A DNA stretch of 64,000 nt. Source: Halomonas litopenaei (GTDB lineage Bacteria; Pseudomonadota; Gammaproteobacteria; Pseudomonadales; Halomonadaceae). Below the pieces are notes generated by a model. It was not told the DNA's origin and searched no databases. It was given only the letters and a program-made list of their open reading frames with translations. Numbering within the stretch: position 1 is the stretch's first letter; every line of letters begins with the position of its first letter. Made by a program: the position numbers and the translations under genes. Shown piece after piece: positions 7,488-16,455 of the stretch. The stretch is from the NCBI RefSeq assembly GCF_017303055.1, contig NZ_JAEKJT010000006.1, forward strand, positions 332,082-396,081, given 5' to 3'.

Positions 7488-8426
7488 TTACATTAGCTCG
7501 CCCTGATCAGGCAGCGTACGACAGCACGCGATGATCTGTTCGCGCAGCCAGCGGTGTGCCGGGTCCTTCTGATAGCGGCGATGCCAGCTGAGATGAAAGG
7601 GAAAGGCGTCAAAGGCCACCGGCGGCGCCACCGGGGTCACCGCAAACTGTCGCTGGAAATGCTGGCAAAGCCCCGTGGGCAGGCTGGCGATCAGCGAAGA
7701 CCGCTCCAATAGCGCGGGCACCGCCATGAAGTAGGTCACGGCCAACGCCACCTCACGCCTCAAGCCCTGGCCTTCGAGCTGCTTGAAGATACCGCTTTTC
7801 AAGCGCGTATGGGGCTGCACCAGGACATGGGCATAGCGCTCGAAATCGTCCCTGGCCATCTGCCCACTTCCTTCCAGCCGCTCCAGCAGCGGGTGCCCAT
7901 TTCCGACCAGACACTCGATCCCTTCGCGGATGACCTCGCGCACGACCAGGTTATCGGGAGGATCGACCTGGCGCCCAAACGCCAGATCGGTCGTGCCGCT
8001 CATGACCCCAGCCTCGCTCATGTCCTGTGACAGGCGACGCACCTGCAAGGTGATGCCTGGCGCCTGTTCGCGCAGGACCCCGGCCAGCGCGGGCAGAATC
8101 AACACCTCGAAATAGTCGTTGGCCGCGATCTCGAAATGGCGCTGCTCGGTGGCCGGTGAAAAGTCCCGCTCGCTGGTAATCAGGCCATCCAGATCGGTCA
8201 ACGCTGCCTCGATGACGGGAAAGAGGTGGTCCGCCTTCTCTGTCGGACGCATGCGCTGGCGATCACGTATGAACAGCGGATCATTGAACAGCTCCCGCAG
8301 GCGTCCCAAGGCAGCGCTCACCGACGGCTGGCTGAGATGTAGACGTTCTCCCGCACGGGTGACGTTCTGCTCCAGGTACAACGCATGGAAGGTCCGCAGC
8401 AGGTTGAGGTCGTAGTTGAGTTTCAT
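7488..8426 (-). CDS. LysR family transcriptional regulator (NodD/LeuO-like)
   Basis: 312 residues from the chosen ATG. The N-terminal winged helix-turn-helix (LNLLRTFHALYLEQNVTRAGERL, then SQPSVSAALGRLR and DPLFIRDRQRMRPT) has the sequence style of the NodD/LeuO/PnbR branch. The effector domain follows from about residue 90. It is transcribed divergently from the SDR gene at 8582, which it probably controls together with the DJ-1 protein. The ATG at 8426 (MKLNYDLNLL) is preferred to a GTG three codons upstream. No effector can be deduced. Confidence 0.9.
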   Translation of the reverse strand: MKLNYDLNLLRTFHALYLEQNVTRAGERLHLSQPSVSAALGRLRELFNDPLFIRDRQRMRPTEKADHLFPVIEAALTDLDGLITSERDFSPATEQRHFEIAANDYFEVLILPALAGVLREQAPGITLQVRRLSQDMSEAGVMSGTTDLAFGRQVDPPDNLVVREVIREGIECLVGNGHPLLERLEGSGQMARDDFERYAHVLVQPHTRLKSGIFKQLEGQGLRREVALAVTYFMAVPALLERSSLIASLPTGLCQHFQRQFAVTPVAPPVAFDAFPFHLSWHRRYQKDPAHRWLREQIIACCRTLPDQGELM

Positions 8427-8485
8427 CCAGGGCACCCACAGCAGCGTCTGACGTGGCGGCGAGCCACCAACTATTTGTCTCGATA

Positions 8486-8496
8486 ATAGCAGCTAT
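8486..8496. promoter_or_regulatory. Small palindrome in the LysR/SDR divergent promoter
   Basis: ATAGC-A-GCTAT sits in the 155-base gap between the LysR gene and the SDR gene, in an AT-rich stretch with further ATCGAT-like half sites. It is a candidate LysR operator; evidence is only position and symmetry. Confidence 0.35.
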
Positions 8497-8581
8497 CCGC
8501 ACTATCGATTATGACGATGGTCGAGCAGACGTTACCGTGACACCACACGTGAACTCAGCACTCGACTCACAGGAGCCCATC

Positions 8582-9286
8582 ATGACAGGTGGACAGATGA
8601 CAGACACTGCCAGCGAAAAGATCGTACTGATTACCGGTGCATCCAGCGGCATTGGCGAGGCCACAGCGCGCACGCTGGTGGAAGCTGGCCACAAGGTGGT
8701 CGTCACGGCGCGCCGCGAAGAGCGACTTGCTGCCCTGGCCGAGGAGCTGGGTCACGACAAGGTGCTGGCGATTGCCGCCGATGCCACCGACTACGATCAG
8801 ATGGCTGACGTCGTGGCGCGTGCGGTGGCCCACTACGGCCACCTGGACGTTGCCTTTGCCAACGCTGGCACCGGCATCAGCCAAGCGGGTACGGAGCAGG
8901 GAGACCCGGAAGAGTGGAAGCGCGTCATCGATATCAACATCAACGCACTGCTGTGGACCGCCCACACCACTCTGCCCCACCTGAGAGCGCGTCAGGGGCA
9001 TTTCATCCTCACCAGCTCGGTGGCGGGGCGTGACACCCATGCGGGGTCGATCTACAGCTCAAGCAAGTGGTTCGCCTACGGCTTTGGCCAGAACCTGGCG
9101 CTGGAAATGGCCGAGTGGCAGGGCCGTTGCACCACGATTACCCCAGGCATGGTCAACACGCCCTTCTTTGACCAGCCCAAGCCGGACAAGCTGCACCCGC
9201 AGGATGTTGCCGACGCCGTGCTGTACGCCATCCAAGCAGCGCCGCGAGCCAATATCCGTGAAGTGCACCTGATGCCAACGCGCTAA
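8582..9286 (+). CDS. Short-chain dehydrogenase/reductase (classical SDR, YdfG-like)
   Basis: 234-residue NAD(P)-dependent oxidoreductase with the classical SDR signatures. The nucleotide motif is TGASSGIG (18-25), followed by NAG near 94-96, catalytic Ser in LTSSVAG (about 145), and YSSSK with Tyr158 and Lys162. Two Arg residues after the first strand (TARREERL) suggest NADPH preference. The YdfG-like type reduces 3-hydroxy acids or aldehydes, but the substrate is not known here. The ATG at 8582 has AGGAG six bases upstream, which decides against an earlier in-frame GTG at 8453. It lies divergent to a LysR gene and 67 bases before the DJ-1 gene. Confidence 0.88.
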   Translation: MTGGQMTDTASEKIVLITGASSGIGEATARTLVEAGHKVVVTARREERLAALAEELGHDKVLAIAADATDYDQMADVVARAVAHYGHLDVAFANAGTGISQAGTEQGDPEEWKRVIDININALLWTAHTTLPHLRARQGHFILTSSVAGRDTHAGSIYSSSKWFAYGFGQNLALEMAEWQGRCTTITPGMVNTPFFDQPKPDKLHPQDVADAVLYAIQAAPRANIREVHLMPTR

Positions 9287-9353
9287 ACGACGTCTAGGCG
9301 TCAACCCCATCATCACGTCCTGCGGATACATCCGCACGATCAAGGAGAGCCCC

Positions 9354-10037
9354 ATGAGCAAGGTACTGGTTGTTGTCACATCCCACGATACCCTTGGAGA
9401 CACTGGCAAGAAGACAGGCTTCTGGCTCGAAGAGCTGGCCGCCCCCTACTACGTGCTGAAAGACGCCGGTGTCGAGGTCACGCTGGCGTCTCCCAAGGGT
9501 GGTCAGCCACCGCTCGACCCGGCCAGTGAAGGCGAAGATTTCCAGACAGACGCCACTCGCCGTTTCGACCAGGACGCGCAAGCCCAGCGTGACCTGGCCA
9601 ACACCGCGGTGCTGTCCGAGATGAAGGTCGAGGATTTCGATGCCATCTTCTACCCGGGCGGCCATGGCCCGCTGTGGGACCTGACCAATGATGCAGACTC
9701 CATTCGCCTGATCGAGCAGTTCCACGCCGCAGGCAAGCCCGTCAGCGCGGTCTGCCACGCCCCTGCGGTGCTGCTGAAGGCGAAGAAGTCAGACGGCACC
9801 CCCTTCGTCGATGGCGTGCGCGTCACCGGCTTTACCAATGGCGAAGAAGCCGCCGTGGGCCTCACCGAGATCGTGCCGTTCCTGGTGGAAGACAGCCTAC
9901 AGCAGCAAGGTGGTCTGTACGAAAAGAAGGCCGACTTCACCGCCTTCGCGATTCAGGACGGGTTGATCATCACCGGCCAGAACCCGATGTCCTCTGAGGG
10001 CGTCGCCGAGCTGTTGCTCGACAGCCTGAAGGCATAA
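9354..10037 (+). CDS. DJ-1/PfpI family protein (Hsp31/glyoxalase III-like)
   Basis: 227-residue class I glutamine-amidotransferase-like protein. The nucleophile elbow is AVCHAPAVL with Cys134 and adjacent His135. The conserved Glu lies in TGFWLEELAAPYY near residues 26-27, and the ASPKGGQPPLDPAS and YPGGHGPLWDL segments are typical of the HchA/YDR533C-like branch. Members detoxify methylglyoxal or other reactive carbonyls, or act as holdases. An AAGGAGAG ribosome site precedes the ATG. It is probably cotranscribed with the upstream SDR, which fits an aldehyde-stress role for the pair (inference). Confidence 0.88.
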   Translation: MSKVLVVVTSHDTLGDTGKKTGFWLEELAAPYYVLKDAGVEVTLASPKGGQPPLDPASEGEDFQTDATRRFDQDAQAQRDLANTAVLSEMKVEDFDAIFYPGGHGPLWDLTNDADSIRLIEQFHAAGKPVSAVCHAPAVLLKAKKSDGTPFVDGVRVTGFTNGEEAAVGLTEIVPFLVEDSLQQQGGLYEKKADFTAFAIQDGLIITGQNPMSSEGVAELLLDSLKA

Positions 10038-10061
10038 GGTCTGATAGCTGACGAACCGGAG

Positions 10062-10099
10062 GCCTCCCCTGGCGACGACCTGTTGTTGCCGGGGGAGGC
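10062..10099. terminator. Hairpin between convergent DJ-1 and CobW genes
   Basis: GCCTCCCC (10062-10069) pairs with GGGGAGGC (10092-10099), and GGC/GCC pairs extend the stem inward. It sits between two convergent genes (stops at 10037 and 10138) and probably ends both transcripts. Confidence 0.6.
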
Positions 10100-10137
10100 G
10101 CTTCAATTATCAGCCAGCGAGCTGGCCTAACAGGCGC

Positions 10138-11100
10138 TCACGCCACGCACCCCTCGAAGGCCGCTTCCAGCTGAGGAAGGCTCAGCTGTCCGCGCTCACC
10201 GATGACCACAACGCGCGACATGGGCTGGTCTTCCGCCCAGGGAGCACCGGGCTCAAGCTCACTGCGACTGCCCACCAGATGCAGCACTGCACGGCGATCC
10301 GGCAGCTCTGCCAGGCAACAGATACCCTTGGCGCGATAGACACTCGACGGCAGCGATTCGAGCACCCTCCGCAGCGCCGCCAATGACAGCGGCCGATCAC
10401 TGCTCCAGCTCCAGCTTTCAAACTGGTGAGCGTGATCTGCGTGCGTGCAGTGCGCACCGCACTCATGCGAGGACTCCAGGCGCACAGGATCGAAGGCCCC
10501 AACGCCCAGCACCAGCTCCAGCGGCACTTCACCAAAGCGCGCTTCCAGCAGTCGCACTCCGGGATATAGCCAGCGCTGCTTCATCGCCCTCACCTGCGCA
10601 GGGCTCGCCAGGTCACACTTGTTGAGTACCACGATGTCGGCAATATCGAGCTGTTCCATCGCCAGGGCCGCCAGTTCACCCTCGAGCTGATCAAACTGCT
10701 CTGCGTCTATCACCGTGAGGACACTGTCGATCACCAGTTGGTCCTGAAACTGTGGATAACGCAATGTCCCGGCTATCTTGCTTGGGTTGGAGACGCCGCT
10801 GGCCTCAATAAGGATGTACTCCGGACGCTGCTCCCTGAGAGCCAGCAAGCGGGACACCTGCTCCATCAAGTCGCTCTCTACGGTGCAGCAGATACAGCCA
10901 TTGGCAAGGCTGACCATGGTCTGCGTCTCACTGACGATCAAGTCACGGCCGATATTGATCGCACCGAAGTCGTTGACCATCACCGCCATCCTCAACCCAA
11001 TGTCACTGTTGAGAATCTTGTTGAGCAAGGTCGTCTTGCCGGCGCCCAGAAAGCCCGACACGATGGTGACCGGAACAGGGGGGAAATGCTGATGCTTCAT
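10138..11100 (-). CDS. CobW/YjiA-family GTPase (COG0523 metallochaperone)
   Basis: 320 residues. The P-loop is GFLGAGKT (16-23), the family metal motif C69-I-C71-C72, and the GTP-specificity motif NKCD is at 160-163. A CobW C-terminal domain follows. A His/Cys cluster (HECGAHCTHADHAH, 212-225) is a likely extra zinc site. COG0523 proteins deliver zinc, cobalt or iron to client metalloenzymes. This gene is last in an operon with an amidohydrolase and a class II aldolase, both metal-dependent, so it may serve one of them rather than general zinc starvation. No Zur-like box was seen before this operon. It lies 28 bases after the amidohydrolase. Confidence 0.9.
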   Translation of the reverse strand: MKHQHFPPVPVTIVSGFLGAGKTTLLNKILNSDIGLRMAVMVNDFGAINIGRDLIVSETQTMVSLANGCICCTVESDLMEQVSRLLALREQRPEYILIEASGVSNPSKIAGTLRYPQFQDQLVIDSVLTVIDAEQFDQLEGELAALAMEQLDIADIVVLNKCDLASPAQVRAMKQRWLYPGVRLLEARFGEVPLELVLGVGAFDPVRLESSHECGAHCTHADHAHQFESWSWSSDRPLSLAALRRVLESLPSSVYRAKGICCLAELPDRRAVLHLVGSRSELEPGAPWAEDQPMSRVVVIGERGQLSLPQLEAAFEGCVA

Positions 11101-11128
11101 GCGGACTCATCCCTTCAGACTGGGCGGT

Positions 11129-12865
11129 TCAAAATTCAGGAATATCGCGCTGCCATACGGCTTCGCGCACCGTGCCGGAAAACTCTCCCTGTGCGTCCCA
11201 GACAAACTCACCTTCCAGCATGGTGAGGTCTACCTGGGTAGCGTGAATATTGCCTCGTGGGGCAACCTCGAAGAGGTTGCGGTCCAGCACGATCAAGTCA
11301 GCCGACTTGCCGACCGAGATCGAGCCGGCTTGATGCTCGATTCCCATCGCCCAGGCGCCATTGATGGTCATTACGCGAATAGCCTGCTCCAGGCTGATCG
11401 GCTCGCCATAGAAGCTGGCGTCCGTCTCCTCCCAGGGATTCTCTCGGGTCACCATTGCCTCGAAGCCGATCCAGGGGTCCAGACTCGATACCGGCCAGTC
11501 GGTGCCCATGACCGCCACGCCGCCGGCATCCAACACGCCCTTGAAGTTGTAGGCACGCTGCATGCGCTCCTCGCCAAACACAGCACGAGCATAGGCAAAC
11601 GAAGAGGGGAACCACCCCACCGGGGAAAACTCGGCAATGACATCCAGTTCGCTGAAGCGCTGCAAGTTGGCATCCAGCAAGGTGGTGCTGTGGGCACACT
11701 GATGGCGCATGCCCTGGCCACCGTTGCGACGCCGAGCCTCGGCCACCGCATCAAGAAACAGATCAGAAGCGCCATCGCCGGTGCAATGCGCAATCACGCG
11801 AATGCCCTTGCGATCCATATCCGCGACCATGTCGTTGATATGCTCAGGCGTCAGGTTGAGGTGACCGCGCCAGGCGCTGCCCTCGGCCCAGGGGGTCGAC
11901 AAGTACGACGACCGCGACTCATGCGTCCCGTCAAAGTGAAATTTGACAGCGTTGGCATTAAGCCGAGCACTGCGATAGAAGTGCCGCTCCCCTGCTATCA
12001 GCTCCCAGCGGCGCTTCACGGGGAAGATGTCATCCTGCCAGCTGATCGCCGCCTCGACCCTCACTGTCAGCTGTCCTTGCTGGTCGATGGTGCGCAACGC
12101 ATCGAGACGGTGTTCGCACACATGGACAAACTTGGTGCCGACCACCCCACGCCCACTTTGGAACTGCACGCCCTCACGATAGGCTCGCTGCAGGGCATGT
12201 GCCGGTGTGGGCGGCATGGCGGCATGAATCATCGCGTAGGCACCATCGACCAGGATGCCCGTCGGCTCCCCAGTGATACCGTCACGTTCGATGTAACCAT
12301 GACGAGGGTCCGGAGTGTTGACATCGATAGCGGCCAGTTCCAGCGCCATCGAGTTGACCAACATACATCCCCAGGAGCGGTCGAGAATGGCTACCGGGCG
12401 ATCCGACACGATACTGTCGAGCCAGGCTCGATCCGGAACGATACCCGCCTGCTTGAAGGTATACCGCACAAAATAGGCGCCATAGATCCAGCCATCCCCC
12501 GGATGTTGGTCGGCGTAACTCAAGATCGCCTGGCTAACCTGCTCTGGCGTCGGATCCTCGAGTCCGACATCCAGGTATCCTGCGTAGCCAGGTGCCAGCG
12601 CCAGGTCAGGATGGGTGTGCATGTCGTAAAGGCCAGGCATGACAAAGCGACCACCCAGATCCACCACACGAGTATGTTCGCCGATATGGGCGGCAACCTG
12701 GTCGGCACTGCCGACGGCGATGAAGCGCCCCTGAGAGATCGCTACAGCATCAGCCCAGGGCGTCGCGTCATCCACCGTGTAGAACCGGCCATTGGTCAAG
12801 ACCAGCTCGGCAGTTGCTGCAGAAGGACGGGTATTGGAAGACAGATAATGACGAGAAACGTCCAT
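11129..12865 (-). CDS. Amidohydrolase family protein (YtcJ-like)
   Basis: 578-residue metal-dependent hydrolase of the YtcJ/COG1574 type. An N-terminal beta-sandwich strand (ELVLTNGRFYTVDD) leads into the barrel metal motif MPGLYDMHTHPD with H83 and H85. Later barrel motifs are KFHFDGTHE, a RVIAHCTGDGA histidine, and near the C terminus VMGTDWPV with the conserved Asp. The family hydrolyses amides, cyclic amides or related bonds; the substrate is unknown. AAAGGG precedes the ATG. It is placed between a YjiH-type transporter and a CobW chaperone in one operon, suggesting uptake and hydrolysis of an external compound. Probably cytoplasmic, since no signal peptide is seen. Confidence 0.87.
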   Translation of the reverse strand: MDVSRHYLSSNTRPSAATAELVLTNGRFYTVDDATPWADAVAISQGRFIAVGSADQVAAHIGEHTRVVDLGGRFVMPGLYDMHTHPDLALAPGYAGYLDVGLEDPTPEQVSQAILSYADQHPGDGWIYGAYFVRYTFKQAGIVPDRAWLDSIVSDRPVAILDRSWGCMLVNSMALELAAIDVNTPDPRHGYIERDGITGEPTGILVDGAYAMIHAAMPPTPAHALQRAYREGVQFQSGRGVVGTKFVHVCEHRLDALRTIDQQGQLTVRVEAAISWQDDIFPVKRRWELIAGERHFYRSARLNANAVKFHFDGTHESRSSYLSTPWAEGSAWRGHLNLTPEHINDMVADMDRKGIRVIAHCTGDGASDLFLDAVAEARRRNGGQGMRHQCAHSTTLLDANLQRFSELDVIAEFSPVGWFPSSFAYARAVFGEERMQRAYNFKGVLDAGGVAVMGTDWPVSSLDPWIGFEAMVTRENPWEETDASFYGEPISLEQAIRVMTINGAWAMGIEHQAGSISVGKSADLIVLDRNLFEVAPRGNIHATQVDLTMLEGEFVWDAQGEFSGTVREAVWQRDIPEF

Positions 12866-12947
12866 GATGTAGCCCTTTCAAACCGGAAGATGCCTCCAGC
12901 GACTAGCGCAGTGACATGACACAGGCTAGCCGCAGGCGTTGGCAGAT

Positions 12948-14339
12948 TTATCCCAGGATCAGGTGGCCCAGGAGAGACAGGATCGGCAAGGAGATCAGTA
13001 CGCGGAGCAGATAAATCACGATGAGGTCCCTCAGCTTCAAACCAATCCCTGCTCGAATCAGGACGATCGCGGCCTCGGTGAAGAAGATGATCTGGTTGAC
13101 CGCGACACCTGCCAGCACGAACCGGGTAACCTCACTTTCAATACCGGCACCGAGCAACGGCGGCATGATGCTGTCCACAATGCCGGCAAGCAGCGCAGGA
13201 GCGGCCTTGTCAGCTTCTGGCAGCTGCAGCAGTTCGAGAAATGGCACCAGAGGCAATGACAGCACGTGGAAGAACTGGGTGAACTCGATCAACGCCAATC
13301 CGGTACAGCCAATGATCATCATCGTGGGATATACGGAGATCGCCACATCGAGACTGACATGCACACTGCGCTTGAACAGTTCCAACGGTGGCGCAGCCGA
13401 GGCCGCACGCTCTACTGCTCGACGCAGCCCCATCGCAAACAGCCCTTCCCCTGCCTGCTTGTCCATCACCAGTTGCTGACCCACAACGGGATGGTACGCA
13501 TCGGGCTTACCCCGCAACGGCGGTAACTTTGGCACGATGATGGCGCACACAATGCCGGTGAAAGCGACGGCGGCATACCACGGTAGAAATACATGCTGCA
13601 TTCCGATCAAACTCAGCAACAGGTACGAGTAAGCGATCGACACGATCGAAAAATTGGTCGAGATGACACAGGCTTCTCGACTGGTATAGAAGCCCTGTCG
13701 GTACTGCTGCGTGGTCAGGATAATGCCCACGGCGGACGCTGACAGCCAGGAGGCAAGACTGTCGATAGCGGCACGCCCCGGCAGCCCGAACAGCTTGACG
13801 AAAACCCTAGACAGAAGGCTACCGACGAACTCCATTAGCCCATAATCGGTCAGCAGCGGCAGCAGCAAGGCCGACAGGAAATAGATGGCCAGTACCACGG
13901 GCCCGACGTCGTAAAGCAATACGCCCCCGGTGTTGCGGTGCCATACCCACTCTGGCCCCCACTGGAAGTAGGTCATCAGCATCAGTGTGGCTCCTACCAC
14001 CCTGATAAGCGTCCATCCGACTCCAGGATTCAGCAGCTGCACGAAGCGATTGGGATGCTCCTTTAGCGAGCTGAACGTGACCAGCACCGTCAGTGCGCTG
14101 GGAATGACCGCAACGGCAACGGTTACCGGCACCATCAATGGCTTTATCACGTCATTGATATAGTCGATAACGAAAGCAATCAATACCGTCAGGCGGCCAT
14201 CGACGCTGATGGGAGTAAGGAACAACAGCACGCCAAGAAGAGTGGGCAGCAGGAACTTGGCAAGTTGCGCAGCGCTATAGCGATGGGAGCGATGCGTTGT
14301 CTCATCGGTCACGGCCGAGGATTCGGATTTATGTTGCAT
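12948..14339 (-). CDS. YjiH family membrane protein with nucleoside-recognition (Gate) domains
   Basis: 463-residue polytopic membrane protein from the ATG at 14339, which has AAGG nine bases upstream; an in-frame GTG lies three codons earlier. It has roughly ten hydrophobic helices. Two Gate-type segments are visible, LTDYGLMEFVGSLLSRVFVKL and the later VDSIMPPLLGAGIES region, as in YjiH proteins. YjiH members are assumed transporters, often next to amidohydrolases or peptidases, with undefined substrate. Its position between the aldolase and amidohydrolase genes suggests it imports the operon's substrate (inference). Confidence 0.85.
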   Translation of the reverse strand: MQHKSESSAVTDETTHRSHRYSAAQLAKFLLPTLLGVLLFLTPISVDGRLTVLIAFVIDYINDVIKPLMVPVTVAVAVIPSALTVLVTFSSLKEHPNRFVQLLNPGVGWTLIRVVGATLMLMTYFQWGPEWVWHRNTGGVLLYDVGPVVLAIYFLSALLLPLLTDYGLMEFVGSLLSRVFVKLFGLPGRAAIDSLASWLSASAVGIILTTQQYRQGFYTSREACVISTNFSIVSIAYSYLLLSLIGMQHVFLPWYAAVAFTGIVCAIIVPKLPPLRGKPDAYHPVVGQQLVMDKQAGEGLFAMGLRRAVERAASAAPPLELFKRSVHVSLDVAISVYPTMMIIGCTGLALIEFTQFFHVLSLPLVPFLELLQLPEADKAAPALLAGIVDSIMPPLLGAGIESEVTRFVLAGVAVNQIIFFTEAAIVLIRAGIGLKLRDLIVIYLLRVLISLPILSLLGHLILG

Positions 14340-14457
14340 GGGTGCCACCTTGTTATAGTTATCCAGCTTCAGGATTCCATTGTGGTATCAGGCCAACGTC
14401 CCGGTACGGCCTGTCTGGCACTGTCGTCTGGAACGACGTGCCACGGTTCGCCAGGGA

Positions 14458-15198
14458 CTATTGCCGGTAGCTCGGATCCATGCGGTCCAGCTTGCGCCGC
14501 AGCGCCTTCCAGACCAGGTCAACACCTTCCTGATGATAGTCGGGGTGCTCGAACTGTCGGGCGGTGAACTCACAGGCATCATGCGAGGGCAGGGCCAGCG
14601 GACGACCGCTTTTCATCGCCTCGAGCTGGATTTCGCAGGCCTGGTTCAGGTAATACATGTAGAAAAAGGCCTCGGGAATACTGCGACCTACGGTAAGAAG
14701 GCCATGATTTCGCAAGATCATCGCCTGGTGACTGCCAAGCGCTTCGACGATGCGCTGCCGAACGGACAGGTCCAACGGAATGCCTTCGTAGTCGTAGTAT
14801 CCCAAGCGCTGATAAAAGGCCATGTTCGTCTGATTGATCGGCAGCAGGCCCTCTTCCAACGCCGACACGGCCATTCCGGCCATGGTATGAGTATGCATCA
14901 CGCATGCTGCGTCATGCCGGTGGAGATGGATAGCGCTATGTATGGTGAACCCGGCGGGATTGACCTCACTATCCACCTCTCCAACTTTATTACCGTAAGC
15001 ATCGATCTCCACCAGGTTGGATGCGCTTACCTCTTCGGGTAACAGACCATAGGCATTGATCAGAAATGTCGGCTCGTCACCTGGAACCCGAACTGACAGA
15101 TGGGTAAAGATCTGATCACTCCAGCCGTAGTAATCCAAAAGTCGATAGGCCGCCGCCAGATCGGTTCGCAACGCCGCGCGCGTGTCCTGATGTCCCAT
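14458..15198 (-). CDS. Class II aldolase/adducin family protein
   Basis: 246 residues with the FucA/AraD fold signatures: YGWSDQIFTHLSVRVPG for phosphate or substrate binding, zinc ligands in MHTHTMAG (two His) and RNHGLLTVG (third His), and catalytic acidic residues between. Members are fuculose- or ribulose-phosphate aldolases and epimerases, plus many uncharacterised carboxylic-acid lyases or decarboxylases. It is the first gene of the four-gene minus-strand operon and faces a GcvA-type LysR regulator across a 137-base gap with two palindromes, so it is probably regulated by that protein. Confidence 0.87.
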   Translation of the reverse strand: MGHQDTRAALRTDLAAAYRLLDYYGWSDQIFTHLSVRVPGDEPTFLINAYGLLPEEVSASNLVEIDAYGNKVGEVDSEVNPAGFTIHSAIHLHRHDAACVMHTHTMAGMAVSALEEGLLPINQTNMAFYQRLGYYDYEGIPLDLSVRQRIVEALGSHQAMILRNHGLLTVGRSIPEAFFYMYYLNQACEIQLEAMKSGRPLALPSHDACEFTARQFEHPDYHQEGVDLVWKALRRKLDRMDPSYRQ

Positions 15199-15281
15199 GT
15201 CTTGTTCCTGTTCTACCGTTAGACGAGCCCCAATTCGGGCCGACTCGGGTAGAGTAAGGAACTTGTCAGATACGTGATATC

Positions 15282-15317
15282 GATCTATTTTCCATAGATC
15301 ATTCCAAAACGGAATGA
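15282..15317. promoter_or_regulatory. Twin palindromes between the aldolase operon and its LysR gene
   Basis: GATCTAT-N5-ATAGATC (15282-15300) is followed at once by TCATTCC-AAAAC-GGAATGA (15299-15317). Both are perfect, centred 17 bases apart, 19 bases before the LysR start. They are strong candidates for the regulator's binding sites and would overlap its own promoter, implying autoregulation. Confidence 0.6.
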
Positions 15318-15335
15318 CCCTTCAGGACCGCGCCG

Positions 15336-16235
15336 ATGAGTCGTCAGCTGCCCACCATGATCTCGCTCAGTTGCTTCGAGACGACGGCCCGTCATCTCAG
15401 CATCACCAAGGCGGCGGAAGAGCTCAACCTGACCCTGAGCGCTGTCAGCAAGCAGATCAAGAAGTTGGAACGCGAGCTTGGCTGCGCGCTGTTTCACCGG
15501 GAGAAGCAGCGCTTGAGCCTGACAGACAGTGGCCAGCAGTACCTGAGCGTGGTATCGAAAGCATTGCACCAGATCGACGGCGTGACACGCTCGCTCAGCA
15601 GTGGAACGTCTGACCTGGTCACCGTCGGCGCGGAGCCTTCCTTTACCTCTCGCTGGCTACTGCCCAGACTCGGGGACTTCAAGCTTAAGCACCCTGAGGT
15701 GACTACCGACATCATGAATGATCTTCGCCACCTCTACGACGGTAGCGAAGACTTTGACGTGGGTATTCTCTACGGGGACGGACAATGGCCAGAGTTCGAG
15801 AGCCACTTCCTGATTCAAGGCGAGCTGGTGGTCGTATGCACCCCGGCCCTGTTCGAGCGGTATGGCCCGATAGACGACCCCAGAGACCTGCTGCGCTACC
15901 CGGTGTTGCACCACGGCAGCTATGCTCCCACCCCTCAGCTATCTTCCACATACCTTTGGCTACAAGGCGCCGGGCTCGATGGCGAGGCCATAAAGTCGAT
16001 TCCAGGCCAGCACTTCGAGCACTTCCGGTTCTTGCTCGATGCCGCCGAACATGGCCTCGGCGCGACAGTACTTCCCGCCTACTTTGTCGAAGCCGAGCTA
16101 TCCAAGGGCCAATTGGTACAGGCCTCCCGCACAGCGATGGTGTGTGGCGCCTACTACGTTGCCATCCGCCGGCAGCGCCTGCCCCATCGCCCAACGCAGC
16201 TGTTCGCCCGGTGGTTACTGGAGGAAACGACGTAG
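15336..16235 (+). CDS. LysR family transcriptional regulator (GcvA-like)
   Basis: 299 residues. The helix-turn-helix region ISLSCFETTARHLSITKAAEEL, then LTLSAVSKQIKKLE and CALFHREKQRLSLTDSG, matches the GcvA/AmpR branch. The effector domain carries the branch-typical TVGAEPSFTSRWLLPRL and DVGILYGDG segments. AGGA lies eight bases before the ATG. It is divergent from the aldolase-YjiH-amidohydrolase-CobW operon and shares the twin-palindrome control region with it, so it is the likely operon regulator, sensing the substrate or a product. Confidence 0.9.
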   Translation: MSRQLPTMISLSCFETTARHLSITKAAEELNLTLSAVSKQIKKLERELGCALFHREKQRLSLTDSGQQYLSVVSKALHQIDGVTRSLSSGTSDLVTVGAEPSFTSRWLLPRLGDFKLKHPEVTTDIMNDLRHLYDGSEDFDVGILYGDGQWPEFESHFLIQGELVVVCTPALFERYGPIDDPRDLLRYPVLHHGSYAPTPQLSSTYLWLQGAGLDGEAIKSIPGQHFEHFRFLLDAAEHGLGATVLPAYFVEAELSKGQLVQASRTAMVCGAYYVAIRRQRLPHRPTQLFARWLLEETT

Positions 16236-16296
16236 ACAATGATGAAAAGCAGCAGCAGATCTACTCGCCACCGGCGATGAAAGAACGCGGGTGACT

Positions 16297-16455
16297 CGGC
16301 TCTGTCCGAAAAGTCGACGAGCGAAGGTTAGACAAGGAAAAAATCGTTGAGAAAGCGCAGTTTACGTGGTGTAAATGAGTATTTTGACCGGGCTGGCGTA
16401 CCAGACGATTTTTAACGCCGTATTACCGAGCGCAGGCACTTTTCAGACAAGCCCT
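16297..16455. mobile_element. MITE-like noncoding repeat element
   Basis: About 159 bases bounded by imperfect inverted repeats: GGCTCTGTCCGAAAAGT (16298-16314) against the complement of ACTTTTCAGACAAGCC (from 16438), 12 of 17 aligned bases identical. No coding capacity. Inside is a TTTAC-gtggt-GTAAA palindrome near 16370. Its compact form, lack of genes and place at the edge of an accessory stretch fit a non-autonomous miniature element or dispersed intergenic repeat. I believe similar sequences recur between genes in Halomonas-like genomes, but this could not be checked. Confidence 0.5.

Noticed and set aside
11099..12919. A 606-codon open frame on the plus strand
   Set aside because: It lies exactly antisense to the YtcJ-like amidohydrolase, whose HTH metal motif and family pattern are clear. 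The antisense product has no recognisable family.
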